Positions 63,547 to 64,000 of a stretch of DNA of 64,000 nucleotides are shown here, in pieces. The translations under genes were made by a program, and so were the position numbers. Source of the stretch: Micavibrio sp. UBA2638 (GTDB lineage Bacteria > Pseudomonadota > Alphaproteobacteria > Micavibrionales > Micavibrionaceae). Position 1 is the first letter of the stretch; the number at the start of each line of letters is the position of its first letter. The notes under the pieces were generated by a model that worked only from the letters and a program-made list of their open reading frames with translations, was not told the origin of the DNA and did not search any database. The stretch spans positions 32,760 through 96,759 of the forward strand of contig DENS01000005.1 in assembly GCA_002359735.1 (NCBI GenBank), in the 5' to 3' direction.

Positions 63547-64000
63547 ATGCAACGTTTTTTTAATAGACAAATAATAAAGCCGGGGAAGGGGGCACTCTTG
63601 TCTTCGGCTTTGTTGCTCTGTCTTGGTTTAAGTGGGTGTGCGCAGGAAAATATTCCCGGGGCCAGAAATGTGGAAATTCCGTCACCTGTTATGGCGAATA
63701 AGCGCGAATCGGCCATTAATGAGCGCCCTGACAGTGTCCTTTATTTGCCGCTTGGCAGTGATGTTCTTGTGCCTGAAAGTGAATCGGGCTCGCCGTTCCC
63801 CAATGAAAATGTGGGGCCGTTTGAATTGCGTTCGGAAACTTTGGCTGGCGCCCTGCAATTGATTTTGGCTGATTATGAGATTCCTCTGGCCTTTGAGACA
63901 GAGGAGGGGTTAACCCGCACAATTACGGTGGCCAATTTGCGCGGTCCTTTGGACCGGGTCGTGGCAAAGGTTTGCGGTCTTGCTGATCTGTATTGTTCTT
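63547..64000 (+). CDS. secretin-type lipoprotein, 5' part (cut by window end)
   Basis: The first 151 codons are visible. The lipoprotein signal ends LGLSGC at cysteine 27. Near residues 98-150 the sequence ETLAGALQLILADYEIPLAF, then GPLDRVVAKVCGLADLYC, fits a secretin/TonB short N-terminal (STN-like) domain of the PilN/BfpB type, which opens outer-membrane secretins of type IVb pili or type II systems. AAGG precedes ATG 63547. The pore domain, if present, is beyond the window, so the call is provisional. Confidence 0.65.
   Translation, partial: MQRFFNRQIIKPGKGALLSSALLLCLGLSGCAQENIPGARNVEIPSPVMANKRESAINERPDSVLYLPLGSDVLVPESESGSPFPNENVGPFELRSETLAGALQLILADYEIPLAFETEEGLTRTITVANLRGPLDRVVAKVCGLADLYCS

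Overview
The window looks like a free-living, aerobic alphaproteobacterium of moderate G+C (upper forties percent by eye). The lineage call rests on several things: DivK next to a REC-REC-GGDEF PleD, a PodJ-like polarity protein, HdaA beside an AI-2E-type permease, an EipB (DUF1849) envelope protein, an aa3-oxidase subunit IV peptide, ETF-ubiquinone oxidoreductase, and the run pyrB-plsY-dprA-topA-rnr-rpmG. I cannot name the order; a Micavibrio-like lineage is only a guess. Almost everything is chromosomal. There is no CRISPR array, transposase or integrase that I can recognise.

Layout. 1-2.3 kb: 3' end of a tRNA-Gly gene, an A+T-rich stretch with small or orphan genes, an exported cysteine-rich protein and a GH24 lysozyme. 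2.4-3.4 kb: a CDF metal exporter with a histidine-rich N-terminus. 3.5-7.9 kb: an unrecognised 1116-residue protein and a 178-residue exported protein, divergent from a 101-residue membrane protein. The two sides share overlapping promoters covered by three Fur-box-like sites. 7.8-20.8 kb: a stress and envelope region with an EcfG-like ECF sigma factor, an anti-sigma-like small protein, a CHASE3/PAS hybrid kinase, an OmpR-type regulator and many small envelope proteins (OmpA-like, DUF1328, YqjD/YqjE-like, entericidin, PRC-barrel, CsbD, DUF2254, ExoD, DAG kinase). Six promoters of the form GGAAC-N16/17-CGTTGG, two of them with one mismatch, tie this region together.

20.9-35 kb: PodJ-like protein, then etfD-TPR-ispE, a cysteine-free family-4-type uracil-DNA glycosylase, lytic transglycosylase, HisN-like phosphatase, alaS, and a divergent RelA/SpoT-fold candidate. 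35-52 kb: ndk, a large 7TMR-DISM hybrid kinase, purM-purN, DUF2066-AI-2E-hdaA, sixA, rnd, aspS, eipB, divK-pleD. 52-60.4 kb (minus strand): pyrB-plsY-dprA-topA-rnr-rpmG. In this run pyrC is absent from its usual slot and plsY is a base-composition mosaic. 60.5-64 kb: two small unknown genes, a class III CoA-transferase with a prepilin peptidase, a stand-alone receiver, and the start of a secretin-type lipoprotein cut by the window end.

The strongest candidates for something undescribed are the EcfG-type regulon laid out as one contiguous block, and the Fur-box-controlled divergent locus of three unrecognised proteins. All gene functions are read from sequence motifs and remembered family features; no search was run.
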